From IMG/VR virus record IMGVR_UViG_3300010883_007862, positions 1 to 22,450 of that record: a stretch of 22,450 nucleotides of DNA. One strand, 5' to 3'. The position numbers were made by a program, and so were the translations under genes. Shown here in pieces: positions 1 to 6,486 of this stretch. Numbering within the stretch: position 1 is the first letter of the stretch; each line of letters starts with the position of its first letter. Source of the stretch: a virus. The notes below the pieces were generated by a model, which did no database searches, was not told where the DNA came from, and worked only from the letters and a program-made list of their open reading frames with translations.

Positions 1-9
1 AATTTGTTA

Positions 10-441
10 CTACGGCTTAGCGTGATACATCAGTATCTTGGTTACAGTACGAAGGTATGTTGCTAGCTTATAGCCTTCAACATAATCATCTGTAGTTCTT
101 TCTACTTCTGCTTCTGACCAATTTTCACCATCAGTAGCTAGAACATCACATAGATGATTCCAAAATTTGTACCAATCTGTGCTGTAACAGAGAGATTCTG
201 TACCATCAATAGTATCAACAAACAATCTACATTGTTTCAGATAGTATTTAAGGTATGCATCTTCTGAAAAGAGTGTGAACTCATAACTTCTCTCTTCATG
301 AATACACTCAGATTCAAAACCACGCTCTACTATCAACTCACGCAAGTGCACTAAACTGATTACATCGAACTCTTCATACTGTGAATCAGTACTAAAGTCA
401 ATCATCTGTGACTTGCTTTTGTTTCTGTTGAAACTTGACAT
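10..441 (-). CDS. Hypothetical protein, paralogue of the next gene
   Basis: A 143-residue acidic protein of no family I recognise. No signal peptide, membrane segment or catalytic motif is visible. The start is well supported: a strong Shine-Dalgarno sequence (AAAGGAGG on the - strand, positions 448-455) lies 6 bases before the ATG. Residues from about 48 onward align with its upstream neighbour: both have an E-F-T-x-F-S-E element, a Y-L-K-x-x-R-L-x-[IV]-D-x-[IV]-D element, F-W-x-H-L-C-D-[MV]-L and Y-L-R-x-V-x-K-I-L near the C-terminus. The pair therefore looks like a tandem duplication that has diverged. It lies in the leftward, probably early or regulatory, module and is preceded by an RNA-type hairpin at 471-502. 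Many phage small proteins of this kind interfere with the host, but nothing here shows that. Confidence 0.75.
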   Translation of the reverse strand: MSSFNRNKSKSQMIDFSTDSQYEEFDVISLVHLRELIVERGFESECIHEERSYEFTLFSEDAYLKYYLKQCRLFVDTIDGTESLCYSTDWYKFWNHLCDVLATDGENWSEAEVERTTDDYVEGYKLATYLRTVTKILMYHAKP

Positions 442-470
442 GCTTTGCCTCCTTTCATTTATATTTGTAG

Positions 471-502
471 TGAATATGTGCAGGTATTACTGCACACATT
501 CA
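471..502 (-). promoter_or_regulatory. Leader hairpin before the 143-aa gene
   Basis: TGAATATGTGCAG (471-483) and CTGCACACATTCA (490-502) form a 13-bp inverted repeat around a 6-base loop. The single non-Watson-Crick position becomes a G-U pair in the leftward transcript but would be A-C in the rightward one. It ends 29 bases before the ATG at 441. There is no U-tract after it, so an intrinsic terminator is unlikely. An RNA processing or translation-control element, or a DNA operator, are the alternatives. Confidence 0.55.
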
Positions 503-511
503 CGCGTTGTT

Positions 512-533
512 ACACTTTAATTATATAAAGTGT
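512..533 (-). other. Small inverted repeat across the stop codon of the second gene
   Basis: ACACTTTA (512-519) and TAAAGTGT (526-533) pair perfectly over 8 bp with a 6-base AT loop. The leftward gene's stop codon (517-519) is inside the stem. The stem is AT-rich and no U-run follows, so a terminator role is only possible. It could also be an mRNA 3'-end stabiliser. Confidence 0.3.
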
Positions 534-903
534 TACATCGTTGTAGCTTTAATATCTTGACTACATTACGCAGATAAGTAGTTGTATTCTCACAACCCTC
601 ATCTTCGTATGCACGAAACTGAATTGACTTATCAGTTTCTAGCATATCACATAAGTGAACCCAGAATTTCTCAAACCCCGGATTGAAGTACAGATATTTT
701 GTATCATCGATGACATCAATGTACAATCGAGCTTCTTTTAAGTAAGAAGCAGGATAGCTTTGATAACGAGCTTCTGAGAATGCTGTAAACTCACAACACT
801 CATCGAAGTTGTATTCTTGATTTAAAGAATACAAATCATCGAGATTAATTCTGAACATTTCTTCTGCCCAGTAATCTTTCTCTACAATGATTTTATCTAT
901 CAT
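517..903 (-). CDS. Hypothetical protein, paralogue of the 143-aa protein
   Basis: About 128 residues from the start chosen here (MIDKII...). An in-frame ATG at 960 would add 19 residues. I prefer 903 because a purine-rich ribosome-binding stretch (AAGAAAGAGAAAAGC) directly precedes it, because the similarity to the neighbour begins after it, and because the 928-964 hairpin would then lie in the leader, as it does for the neighbouring gene. The C-terminal part carries the shared elements F-S-E, Y-L-K-x-A-R-L-Y-I-D-V-I-D, F-W-V-H-L-C-D-M-L and Y-L-R-N-V-V-K-I-L. It is acidic and rich in Tyr and Cys. No known domain, signal peptide or membrane helix is seen. It is probably co-transcribed with the small HTH gene upstream. 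Confidence 0.7.
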   Translation of the reverse strand: MIDKIIVEKDYWAEEMFRINLDDLYSLNQEYNFDECCEFTAFSEARYQSYPASYLKEARLYIDVIDDTKYLYFNPGFEKFWVHLCDMLETDKSIQFRAYEDEGCENTTTYLRNVVKILKLQRCNTLYN

Positions 904-927
904 GCTTTTCTCTTTCTTTCTTGTAGA

Positions 928-964
928 ATGTATATCTATCGACATTATGACGATAGACATACAT
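928..964 (-). promoter_or_regulatory. Leader hairpin before the 128-aa gene
   Basis: ATGTATATCTATCG (928-941) and CGATAGACATACAT (951-964) form a 14-bp inverted repeat with a 9-base loop. The one mismatch becomes a G-U wobble only in leftward RNA. It ends 24 bases before the ATG at 903, close to the spacing of the equivalent hairpin before the paralogue. If translation began at 960 the hairpin would cover the start codon itself. Confidence 0.55.
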
Positions 965-1053
965 TCTCTTATTTCTTCTTATCAAGTCAATGATTTCTGT
1001 TTACAAGTAGAGAACTAACTACTCAGTGTCTTACACAAGCACGAAGACTATAA

Positions 1054-1227
1054 TTACTTCTTAACGAAGTGCTTAGTGACTTCAGCGATAACTTCGTTAT
1101 CACTCAATACTTCGTCCCAGCTTGAACTCTTAAGTTTAGCTGTACGAGTATGAGCAACACGCAAGTAAGCGCGAAGTGTCTTCGGGCTAATTTCTAGCTT
1201 CTCAGCTAGTAAACGAGCTTTGGACAT
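1054..1227 (-). CDS. Small basic helix-turn-helix-like DNA-binding protein (57 aa)
   Basis: Translation from the ATG at 1227 gives 57 residues and a TAA at 1054-1056. The N-terminal part reads A-R-L-L-A-E-K-L-E-I-S-P-K-T-L-R-A-Y-L-R, which fits a helix-turn-helix: a first helix, the I-S-P-K turn, and a recognition helix with basic residues. This resembles the short Lsr2-C-terminal-like domains (L-G-[IV]-x-P-K-T-[LV]-R-x-x-L-R) that are common in small phage proteins; the resemblance is from memory. The second half is Ser/Asp/Glu-rich and ends in Lys-Lys. It is the first gene of the leftward group, downstream of an extended -10 promoter at 1342-1350. A regulator of the divergent control region or a DNA-coating protein would fit. 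The ribosome-binding site (AAGATGAG region) is weak. Confidence 0.65.
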   Translation of the reverse strand: MSKARLLAEKLEISPKTLRAYLRVAHTRTAKLKSSSWDEVLSDNEVIAEVTKHFVKK

Positions 1228-1341
1228 TACTCATCTTTCTACTGATTACTTATGTTTCATCAGATTATTAGTTGTGAAGATAAGAACATGTATAACTATA
1301 TATAAATATAATTAATCTCACTCTCTTTTTCTTCATACTTC

Positions 1342-1350
1342 ATTATATCA
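1342..1350 (-). promoter_or_regulatory. Extended -10 promoter element, leftward
   Basis: On the - strand the bases read TGATATAAT, a perfect extended -10 (TGnTATAAT). No good -35 hexamer lies 16-18 bp upstream (GATTTG at best), which is typical of extended -10 promoters. Transcription would start near 1335, giving a leader of about 110 bases before the small HTH gene. Confidence 0.5.
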
Positions 1351-1494
1351 TATTTGAATAAATGCAAATCTATCTGACATACTAAATCTTTTGAAATTGC
1401 TAGTCATCAAAAAATAATCTGAAATAATTTTGAATTATCTGATAATTATTTTGCTTTTAATTCGTTTTGACTAAGCTTGTTAATAACTTTTCAC

Positions 1495-1505
1495 AGTACA
1501 GTACT
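1495..1505. promoter_or_regulatory. Short palindrome upstream of the late promoter
   Basis: AGTACAGTACT is a perfect 5+1+5 palindrome centred about 38 bp upstream of the rightward -35 hexamer. The position suits an activator or repressor half-site pair. No second copy was found in the window. Confidence 0.25.
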
Positions 1506-1537
1506 TTACCAAACTAGGGGTATATCCTGGATTTAGG

Positions 1538-1566
1538 TTGACTTATAAAGAGGTGCCTACTATGCT
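1538..1566 (+). promoter_or_regulatory. Sigma70-type promoter for the virion operon
   Basis: TTGACT (1538-1543, 5 of 6 consensus) and TATGCT (1561-1566, 4 of 6) are separated by exactly 17 bp. The predicted start point, around 1573, lies about 85 bases before the terminase ATG. It is the only convincing rightward promoter seen before the operon. Confidence 0.5.
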
Positions 1567-1583
1567 ATTGCTAGTATAGTAGG
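1556..1583 (+). promoter_or_regulatory. 28-bp palindrome over the -10 region: operator or RNA hairpin
   Basis: CCTACTATGCTA (1556-1567) and TAGTATAGTAGG (1572-1583) pair over 12 bp around the loop TTGC. The one imperfect position is G-U in rightward RNA. A flanking AGAGG (1549-1553) can pair with CCTCT (1590-1594). Because the left arm contains the -10 hexamer, a repressor bound here would block the promoter. The 57-aa HTH protein encoded next door is a candidate ligand, by inference only. Confidence 0.5.
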
Positions 1584-1596
1584 ACTTATCCTCTAC

Positions 1597-1638
1597 AGTA
1601 GCTTTCTTTATGAAAGAAAGTGAGTAAGAAAAGCTACT
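1597..1638 (+). promoter_or_regulatory. Structured leader of the terminase mRNA with competing hairpins
   Basis: AGTAGCTTT (1597-1605) pairs perfectly with AAAGCTACT (1630-1638). Inside it, CTTTCTTT (1602-1609) can instead pair with AAAGAAAG (1613-1620). A third possible stem is AGTAAG (1623-1628) with CTTACT (1637-1642). The three are mutually exclusive in part, so the leader could switch between folds. The outer stem ends 19 bases before the terminase start, which has no Shine-Dalgarno sequence. Confidence 0.4.
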
Positions 1639-1657
1639 TACTAAAATTATAACAGAT

Positions 1658-3850
1658 ATGGGACAGAAAGCAACACACATACCCCAACATAGCAAAGGTG
1701 TTCACATAGAGAGTGAGCCTGAAGTTAAAGCCTATTTCTATGAAAGAGTTAGAAAAGGCATGAATCCTTACCAAGCTGGGGAGTTAATGGGCATGAGAAG
1801 AAGCCTGGTTAAACGCCTGCTTAACGACATGTCAAATCAATCTAAAGAGCAGAGCCCAACAGAGATAGCAGAAAAGTTATACTCAGGTGAGATCCCCTCT
1901 CAGGATGAGCATGATTTTCCGGATCCAAAAGATTATAAAGATTTAAATGACGCCGCTAAAAGGGCTTATGATGATTTTGCTTATTTTAGACAGAGATACT
2001 TCAATAGGCGCCACATTTCCTGGCAAGTAGATATGTGTGATATATTAATGGATTGGATAAAAACAGGACAGAAATCTAAAGAAGAGGGTTTACCTGAAGT
2101 AGTAAAAGGTATTATTAATACGCCACCCGGAGGTGGTAAAACTACAACAATTACCCATGATTTTGTGATATGGCTAATGTGTAGGAATCGTAATGTTCGT
2201 ATAGGATTAGGTTCAAGAACTACTGGTCAGAGTGAGAAGTATGTAAGGAGAGCAAGAACTACATTAGAGAAGAATGTTTTATTAAATTTAGAGTTTGGTA
2301 GGTTTAAACCACTAGAACCTGAACTATGGAGAAAAGACGCCTTTTTAATTGATGGTGTATTAGGTCATTCAGCTTCACTTCATTATAAATTATCTATGGC
2401 TGGATTTGACCCTGAGAGCTTAGAAGTAGTAAAAAGACTAGAGGATCCACAAGATGATATCCATGATATCCTTAAACAGTTAGAGAGTGTATTCGTAACA
2501 GGTGAAAAAGAACCTACTTGTTCAGCACTATCTCAGGATATGGGTTTCTTAGGAGGCCGTTTTGAGATTAATTTATGGGATGACTTGTGCGATAGGTCCA
2601 ATTCAAGAAATGCAACCCAGAGGGAGAGTTTAACTGAATGGTGGCATGCAGAAGCAGAAAGTCGTTGTGAGCCAGGTGGAATTGTAGCATTAATTGGTAC
2701 AAGATTTGGTAAGTATGATTTATATAGGCATTGTAAAGAATTAGTGTATTCAACTGATGATGACCTAGATGAAATGATTATGAAAAATGTTTCTGCAAAT
2801 ATGGCCCCAGAACAAATTCAGGCCGCAAGAGAAGAGGCCGAGAAATTAATGAAATTAAGATATGGTGATGATTATGACACCTCAGAGAGAAAACAAAACC
2901 CTATTTATAAATATGCAAGGTTTCCTGCCCATGATGATGATAAGTGTGAAAATCCTAATTCATTAAAAAATACAGACCATGTGAAATGTGTTCTGGATCC
3001 ACAGAGATTTACTTTTAGACATATTCAGAAAGTTCAAGCTTCGGATCCTAGAAAATTTGCTTTAACATACCAACAGTTAGATGATGAAACTGTATCTTCT
3101 TTAGTTCAAGAAGTATGGCTAACAGGTGGTATGGATAAAGAGGGATTATTATTACCAGGGTGTTTTAATTACCAAAGAGAGCTTTTAGAGATACCAGACA
3201 TAGAGAGGGGTAACTGTTACTCATTAGTTACTGTTGACCCCTCAGCCAATAACTGGTGGTCTATCCAGTGGTGGATTTATGATGCTGTAGAGGATAGAGA
3301 TTATTTAGTTGACCTTTTAAGAATAAGATTACAAGCTGGTAACTTTTTAGAGTGGAATAAAAATACAAACTCTTTTAATGGTGTTATGGAGGATTGGCAG
3401 AGAAGAAGTTCTGAAATGGGATGGCCAATATCTTTATGGATTATTGAACAGAACGGCGCTCAGAGATATTTATTACAATATAAATTTGTAAAAGATTGGA
3501 TGCACAAACATAAAACCTTAGTTAAAGGCCATGAAACTTCAAGAAATAAATCAGACCCAGAGTTTGGAGTAGAGACCCTAAGCCCTAGATATAAACAGGG
3601 TTTAGTAGATTTACCTTACTCAGAACAGTCATTAAAAACTAGAGTTGTGGTTAATGAGTTTAAAACTGAGTTAATGGAATATCCAGATGGATTGACTAAT
3701 GATATGGTTATGGGACATTGGTTCTTGCATTTTAACAGATACTCGCTACCATCATCATTAAAGGTTGGGGAAAATATTTTAAGCGAAAAACAACATCCTT
3801 ATGGAGATACAATGCCAGAATCCATGAGGGGGGATTTAGGGCGTGGCTAG
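1658..3850 (+). CDS. terL: Terminase large subunit with N-terminal HTH-like segment
   Basis: 730 residues. This is the ATP-driven motor and nuclease that packages phage DNA through the portal. Walker A is T-P-P-G-G-G-K-T at 155-162, Walker B with its catalytic acid is I-N-L-W-D-D at about 304-309, and the coupling motif is A-L-I-G-T-R-F-G at 343-350. The RNase H-like nuclease follows: V-T-V-D-P-S with Asp527, W-I-I-E-Q-N with Glu597, and G-L-T-N-D with Asp682. Residues 22-58 look like a helix-turn-helix (helix, G-M-N-P-Y-Q-A-G-E-L-M-G, then a basic helix R-R-S-L-V-K-R-L-L), which is unusual for TerL and resembles terminase small subunits. No separate small terminase is visible. The ATG at 1658 is the first possible conventional start after an in-frame stop at 1625, and it lacks a Shine-Dalgarno sequence. 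The stop overlaps the next gene by 8 bases. Confidence 0.93.
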   Translation: MGQKATHIPQHSKGVHIESEPEVKAYFYERVRKGMNPYQAGELMGMRRSLVKRLLNDMSNQSKEQSPTEIAEKLYSGEIPSQDEHDFPDPKDYKDLNDAAKRAYDDFAYFRQRYFNRRHISWQVDMCDILMDWIKTGQKSKEEGLPEVVKGIINTPPGGGKTTTITHDFVIWLMCRNRNVRIGLGSRTTGQSEKYVRRARTTLEKNVLLNLEFGRFKPLEPELWRKDAFLIDGVLGHSASLHYKLSMAGFDPESLEVVKRLEDPQDDIHDILKQLESVFVTGEKEPTCSALSQDMGFLGGRFEINLWDDLCDRSNSRNATQRESLTEWWHAEAESRCEPGGIVALIGTRFGKYDLYRHCKELVYSTDDDLDEMIMKNVSANMAPEQIQAAREEAEKLMKLRYGDDYDTSERKQNPIYKYARFPAHDDDKCENPNSLKNTDHVKCVLDPQRFTFRHIQKVQASDPRKFALTYQQLDDETVSSLVQEVWLTGGMDKEGLLLPGCFNYQRELLEIPDIERGNCYSLVTVDPSANNWWSIQWWIYDAVEDRDYLVDLLRIRLQAGNFLEWNKNTNSFNGVMEDWQRRSSEMGWPISLWIIEQNGAQRYLLQYKFVKDWMHKHKTLVKGHETSRNKSDPEFGVETLSPRYKQGLVDLPYSEQSLKTRVVVNEFKTELMEYPDGLTNDMVMGHWFLHFNRYSLPSSLKVGENILSEKQHPYGDTMPESMRGDLGRG

Positions 3851-4139
3851 TAGACATAAAACAACTTCAGTAGGCACCTCAGCTACGGCTTTAGTAGGAA
3901 CAGAGTTTCCAAATTTTATAATTCAAAACAAATCAGGTGCCACAGTTTTTATAGGTGGTTCAGATGTAACTACTTCTAGTACTACCGCAGGATTTCAATT
4001 AGTAGATGGTTCAACCTTTGAACCAGGGGTAGAAGCCTCAAAATCTCTTACAGGGTCGACAAGTGACCGATTATATGGTATAGTTGCTAGTAGTACGGCA
4101 AATTTAACTGTATTGGTCAAAGGCAAGGTATTAAGTTGA
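3843..4139 (+). CDS. Small beta-rich virion-type protein
   Basis: 98 residues, rich in Ser, Thr, Gly and Val. The pattern N-K-S-G-A-T-V-F-I-G-G-S-D-V-T ... G-F-Q-L ... L-Y-G-I-V-A-S-S-T-A-N-L-T-V-L-V resembles small beta-sandwich proteins found among phage head genes that end in 'I(A/V)SS(G)ta.V.Vl'. I recall such proteins but cannot name the family. A decoration or head-accessory role is inferred. The start is a GTG overlapping the end of the terminase gene by 8 bases, with a G-rich ribosome-binding stretch about 9 bases upstream. Its TGA stop overlaps the portal's TTG start, so the three genes are translationally chained. Confidence 0.75.
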   Translation: MASRHKTTSVGTSATALVGTEFPNFIIQNKSGATVFIGGSDVTTSSTTAGFQLVDGSTFEPGVEASKSLTGSTSDRLYGIVASSTANLTVLVKGKVLS

Positions 4140-5833
4140 AATTAAGTGTTGATGAAATTTTACAGAAAAAACAACATGGTGAAACCTATTGGGGCCCTGC
4201 TCAAAAGAGATACGACAACCTTATAGATGTTTATCATGGTAACTATCAAAAGGTTTATCCAGAAGCATTTAGGAGAGGTGAACAACCTGTAGTTGCAAAC
4301 TGGATAAAAGTTGCTTGGGATAGGTATGCTAGGATGGTAGGTAAAGTACCCACCCATAATGTTACCCCAACCAACTTATCAAGAAAACAACAAAAAAGCT
4401 CCGATGAAATAGAAAGAGTTTTAGCTCACTATGACCAAGTTTCAAATATGAGTGAACTAATGTTCAGGCATGCTTGGTTCTTAGTAGGGTTGGGAGCTTC
4501 ATGTATGGGTGTAATACCTGACCCAGTTTCTAAAGGACCAAGATTTGTGGTTAAAGACCCAAGAACAGTATTACCATTTCCTGGAGCGGGTTCTGGTTCT
4601 TACACTTCTACTGCTTATTCAACTCTAGCCACCCCAGTAGTTCAAGCACAAAGTATGGAATCCTTAATTATTAATGAAGCGGTAAATCTAAGTTTAGTTC
4701 ATGGAATGTTTCCAGAGGAAAAAGAAAAGATTATAAGAATAGGTGGAGATGGAGATCCATTATCATCACCTAAGAAATTAATAACTTATATGGACAAAGA
4801 ACATTGGATAGTAGTCTTTGAAAATGAGATAATTAAAGAAGTAGAACATGATTTAGGATTTGTGCCATTTAGATATACAACAAATCAAACCCCAGACCAG
4901 TTAGGAGGTACAGGATTATTTGAACAGAACATAGGTCTTGTCTTATCCTTTATGAAAGTTTTAAACCAAAAACTTACTTATAATGAAAACTTAGTATGGC
5001 CATGGTTAGTTATGAGAGGTTTAGCCAATGTAGACCAATCAAATCGAGTGATAGAGATTATGGACAGAGATGGTTCAGCAGATTTCTTATCACCCCCGGC
5101 TGAATTACAAGCTGAGAGAGATTTAGAGATGTTAGACAAACTTATTAGAATAATGAACCATGATACTGAACCAATGAGAGGTGAAAGCCCTTCATCAGTA
5201 GCAACAGGTAGAGGATTACAAGAATTAAATAGAGATGTTTCATCTACTGTACAAGAGTATTGGCAAAAGATTAAACCAGATATTGAATACCTAAAGTCAA
5301 GTGCTTTAATCCTAGATGAAAAATTATATGGGGGATTAACTAAACCAATGACAGGTAGAATTAAAGGTGAATCCTTTGAAAGTACCTATACCCCAGCAAA
5401 AGTTATAAAAGGTCAACATAGTGTATCTGTAGATTTTGGAGTAGGAGTTGGAGGCTCAGAAGGCTTTGTAGAATTAATGCAACTTTCTGCCCAAGGTTTA
5501 GTCGATGAGCAAACTGTTATGGAGCAAATGCCATGGATTAAATCTGTATCAGATACTAGAAGAAAAATTATGATGGATAGATTAGAAACAATAATTTTTG
5601 AAATGACAGGATCCGGTCAACCAACCCCAGTTACTAATCATTTAATTCAGTGGCGTAAAGCCATAGATAGTGGAACAGAACCTTGGGAGTGGTTATCTGA
5701 AAACCCAATCCCAGAACCAGAAGTACCAGAAGAAGGGCCTGGAATGGGCGGGATCCCAGCACCTGTAGGTGCAGAAGGTGGACCCGTACCAGCTCCAAGT
5801 CCCCAAAGTATATTACAACAACTAGGAGGATAA
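4136..5833 (+). CDS. Portal protein
   Basis: 565 residues, the size of portals in podovirus-like phages. The portal is the dodecameric ring at one capsid vertex through which DNA is packaged and ejected. The assignment rests on its place directly after TerL, its length, and its composition: an N-terminal helical segment with W-I-K-V-A-W-D-R-Y-A-R-M-V-G (about residues 56-69), a central region with G-G-T-G-L-F-E-Q-N-I-G-L-V-L-S-F typical of the portal clip/stem approach, and a flexible Pro/Gly-rich tail (about 525-560). I did not find a diagnostic motif. The start is a TTG that overlaps the previous stop (TTGA), with AAGG 7 bases upstream. The next in-frame ATG is about 67 codons later, so TTG is the likely start. 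Confidence 0.72.
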   Translation: MKLSVDEILQKKQHGETYWGPAQKRYDNLIDVYHGNYQKVYPEAFRRGEQPVVANWIKVAWDRYARMVGKVPTHNVTPTNLSRKQQKSSDEIERVLAHYDQVSNMSELMFRHAWFLVGLGASCMGVIPDPVSKGPRFVVKDPRTVLPFPGAGSGSYTSTAYSTLATPVVQAQSMESLIINEAVNLSLVHGMFPEEKEKIIRIGGDGDPLSSPKKLITYMDKEHWIVVFENEIIKEVEHDLGFVPFRYTTNQTPDQLGGTGLFEQNIGLVLSFMKVLNQKLTYNENLVWPWLVMRGLANVDQSNRVIEIMDRDGSADFLSPPAELQAERDLEMLDKLIRIMNHDTEPMRGESPSSVATGRGLQELNRDVSSTVQEYWQKIKPDIEYLKSSALILDEKLYGGLTKPMTGRIKGESFESTYTPAKVIKGQHSVSVDFGVGVGGSEGFVELMQLSAQGLVDEQTVMEQMPWIKSVSDTRRKIMMDRLETIIFEMTGSGQPTPVTNHLIQWRKAIDSGTEPWEWLSENPIPEPEVPEEGPGMGGIPAPVGAEGGPVPAPSPQSILQQLGG

Positions 5834-6010
5834 ATGCCAAAAGGAATGGGATATACACCTAAAAATGGAGGCCAGAAAGGCGTACCATCAGGAGCAGGCA
5901 AAATTATAATTATGTCTGATAATGAAGGAACACCAGCTCATCATGTGGGCGGCAAACCAGGTGTAAAGAACAACAAACATGGTTATAATATCAGTATAGG
6001 CAAGAAGTAA
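5834..6010 (+). CDS. Small basic Gly/Lys-rich protein (58 aa)
   Basis: The ATG follows the portal stop immediately, with AGGAGGA at 5824-5830 as ribosome-binding site. The 58 residues are rich in Gly, Lys and Asn. One hydrophobic patch (K-I-I-I-M) is followed by a His pair and K-P-G-V-K-N-N-K-H-G-Y. No family is recognised. The stop TAA shares its last A with the next ATG (TAATG). The tight packing and strong ribosome-binding site argue that it is a real gene. It could be a small head or connector component. Confidence 0.6.
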   Translation: MPKGMGYTPKNGGQKGVPSGAGKIIIMSDNEGTPAHHVGGKPGVKNNKHGYNISIGKK

Positions 6011-6486
6011 TGCCTACTGAAAATAGAGGTGGTGCCCAAGTACCCGATGGTGTCGCAAGACCCACAGGTATTTTTGGTACTGGTGCTAATCAGAGAACAG
6101 ATATGTCAGAGTTACCTGGTACACCAGGAACACCATTACCACCATCATTAAACGAACCAGATATACAAAGCCAGAAAAGAGCTTTACAAGGATTATCTGG
6201 ATTAAATAAATTTGCCCCAGCAAAAGGTGAAGAGGATTTATTTAGAGGATCCGCTAATGGGGATCCTATTCAAACAGGTATGGCTACGGGTCCAGGTAGA
6301 GGTGAAGAAAGCTTAATAAAAGGTCCAAATGATTTATCAGATGAACAAACACTAAGAGAAGCATATAGGCATTATGGTTTAATGCAAAGATTGGACCAAA
6401 TAAGTGATAGTAGTACTCAAACCAAAGCCATACTCAGAAGATTAAGAAGTAATGCTCCTATCTCACCTTATCAAATGCCCACATAA
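6010..6486 (+). CDS. Hypothetical Pro/Gly-rich protein (158 aa)
   Basis: Residues 1-100 are low-complexity and likely disordered, rich in Pro, Gly, Thr and Ser. The C-terminal 45 residues are helical and charged (L-R-E-A-Y-R-H-Y-G-L-M-Q-R-L-D-Q-I ... I-L-R-R-L-R-S-N-A-P). Such a disordered arm with a short helical end is seen in virion accessory and scaffold-like proteins, but no family is recognised. It sits between portal and the giant protein, with TAATG junctions on both sides, and might deliver or anchor the giant protein at the portal. That role is a guess from position. Confidence 0.7.
   Translation: MPTENRGGAQVPDGVARPTGIFGTGANQRTDMSELPGTPGTPLPPSLNEPDIQSQKRALQGLSGLNKFAPAKGEEDLFRGSANGDPIQTGMATGPGRGEESLIKGPNDLSDEQTLREAYRHYGLMQRLDQISDSSTQTKAILRRLRSNAPISPYQMPT

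Larger units (their letters stand above)
1228..1657. promoter_or_regulatory. Divergent intergenic control region
   Basis: This 430-bp stretch has no credible gene. It separates the leftward small genes from the rightward virion operon. It is very AT-rich between about 1270 and 1480, with overlapping A/T repeats at 1409-1455 (two copies of an AATAATT-TTG-like unit). It contains the promoter, palindrome and leader elements listed separately. The AT-rich core could also serve as an UP-element or a replication start, but no iterons or DnaA boxes were recognised. Confidence 0.7.

Noticed and set aside
512-533. Intrinsic terminator after the 128-aa gene
   Set aside because: The 8-bp stem is AT-rich and no U-tract follows in the leftward RNA, so only an inverted repeat is recorded.
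978-1006. Leftward promoter (TTGTAA, 17 bp, GATAAG) before the 128-aa gene
   Set aside because: Both hexamers match consensus at only four of six positions and such matches are common in AT-rich DNA.
1556-1583. tRNA or attachment-site remnant in the control region
   Set aside because: The palindrome lacks tRNA arms, and no integrase or second copy of the sequence is present in the window.
1610-1627. Five-codon leader peptide in the terminase leader
   Set aside because: The ATG is the loop of a hairpin and no ribosome-binding site precedes it; too short to support.
5634-5901. Two overlapping - strand frames at the end of the portal gene
   Set aside because: They are complements of the Pro/Gly-rich portal tail and the 58-aa gene, and neither has a start signal.
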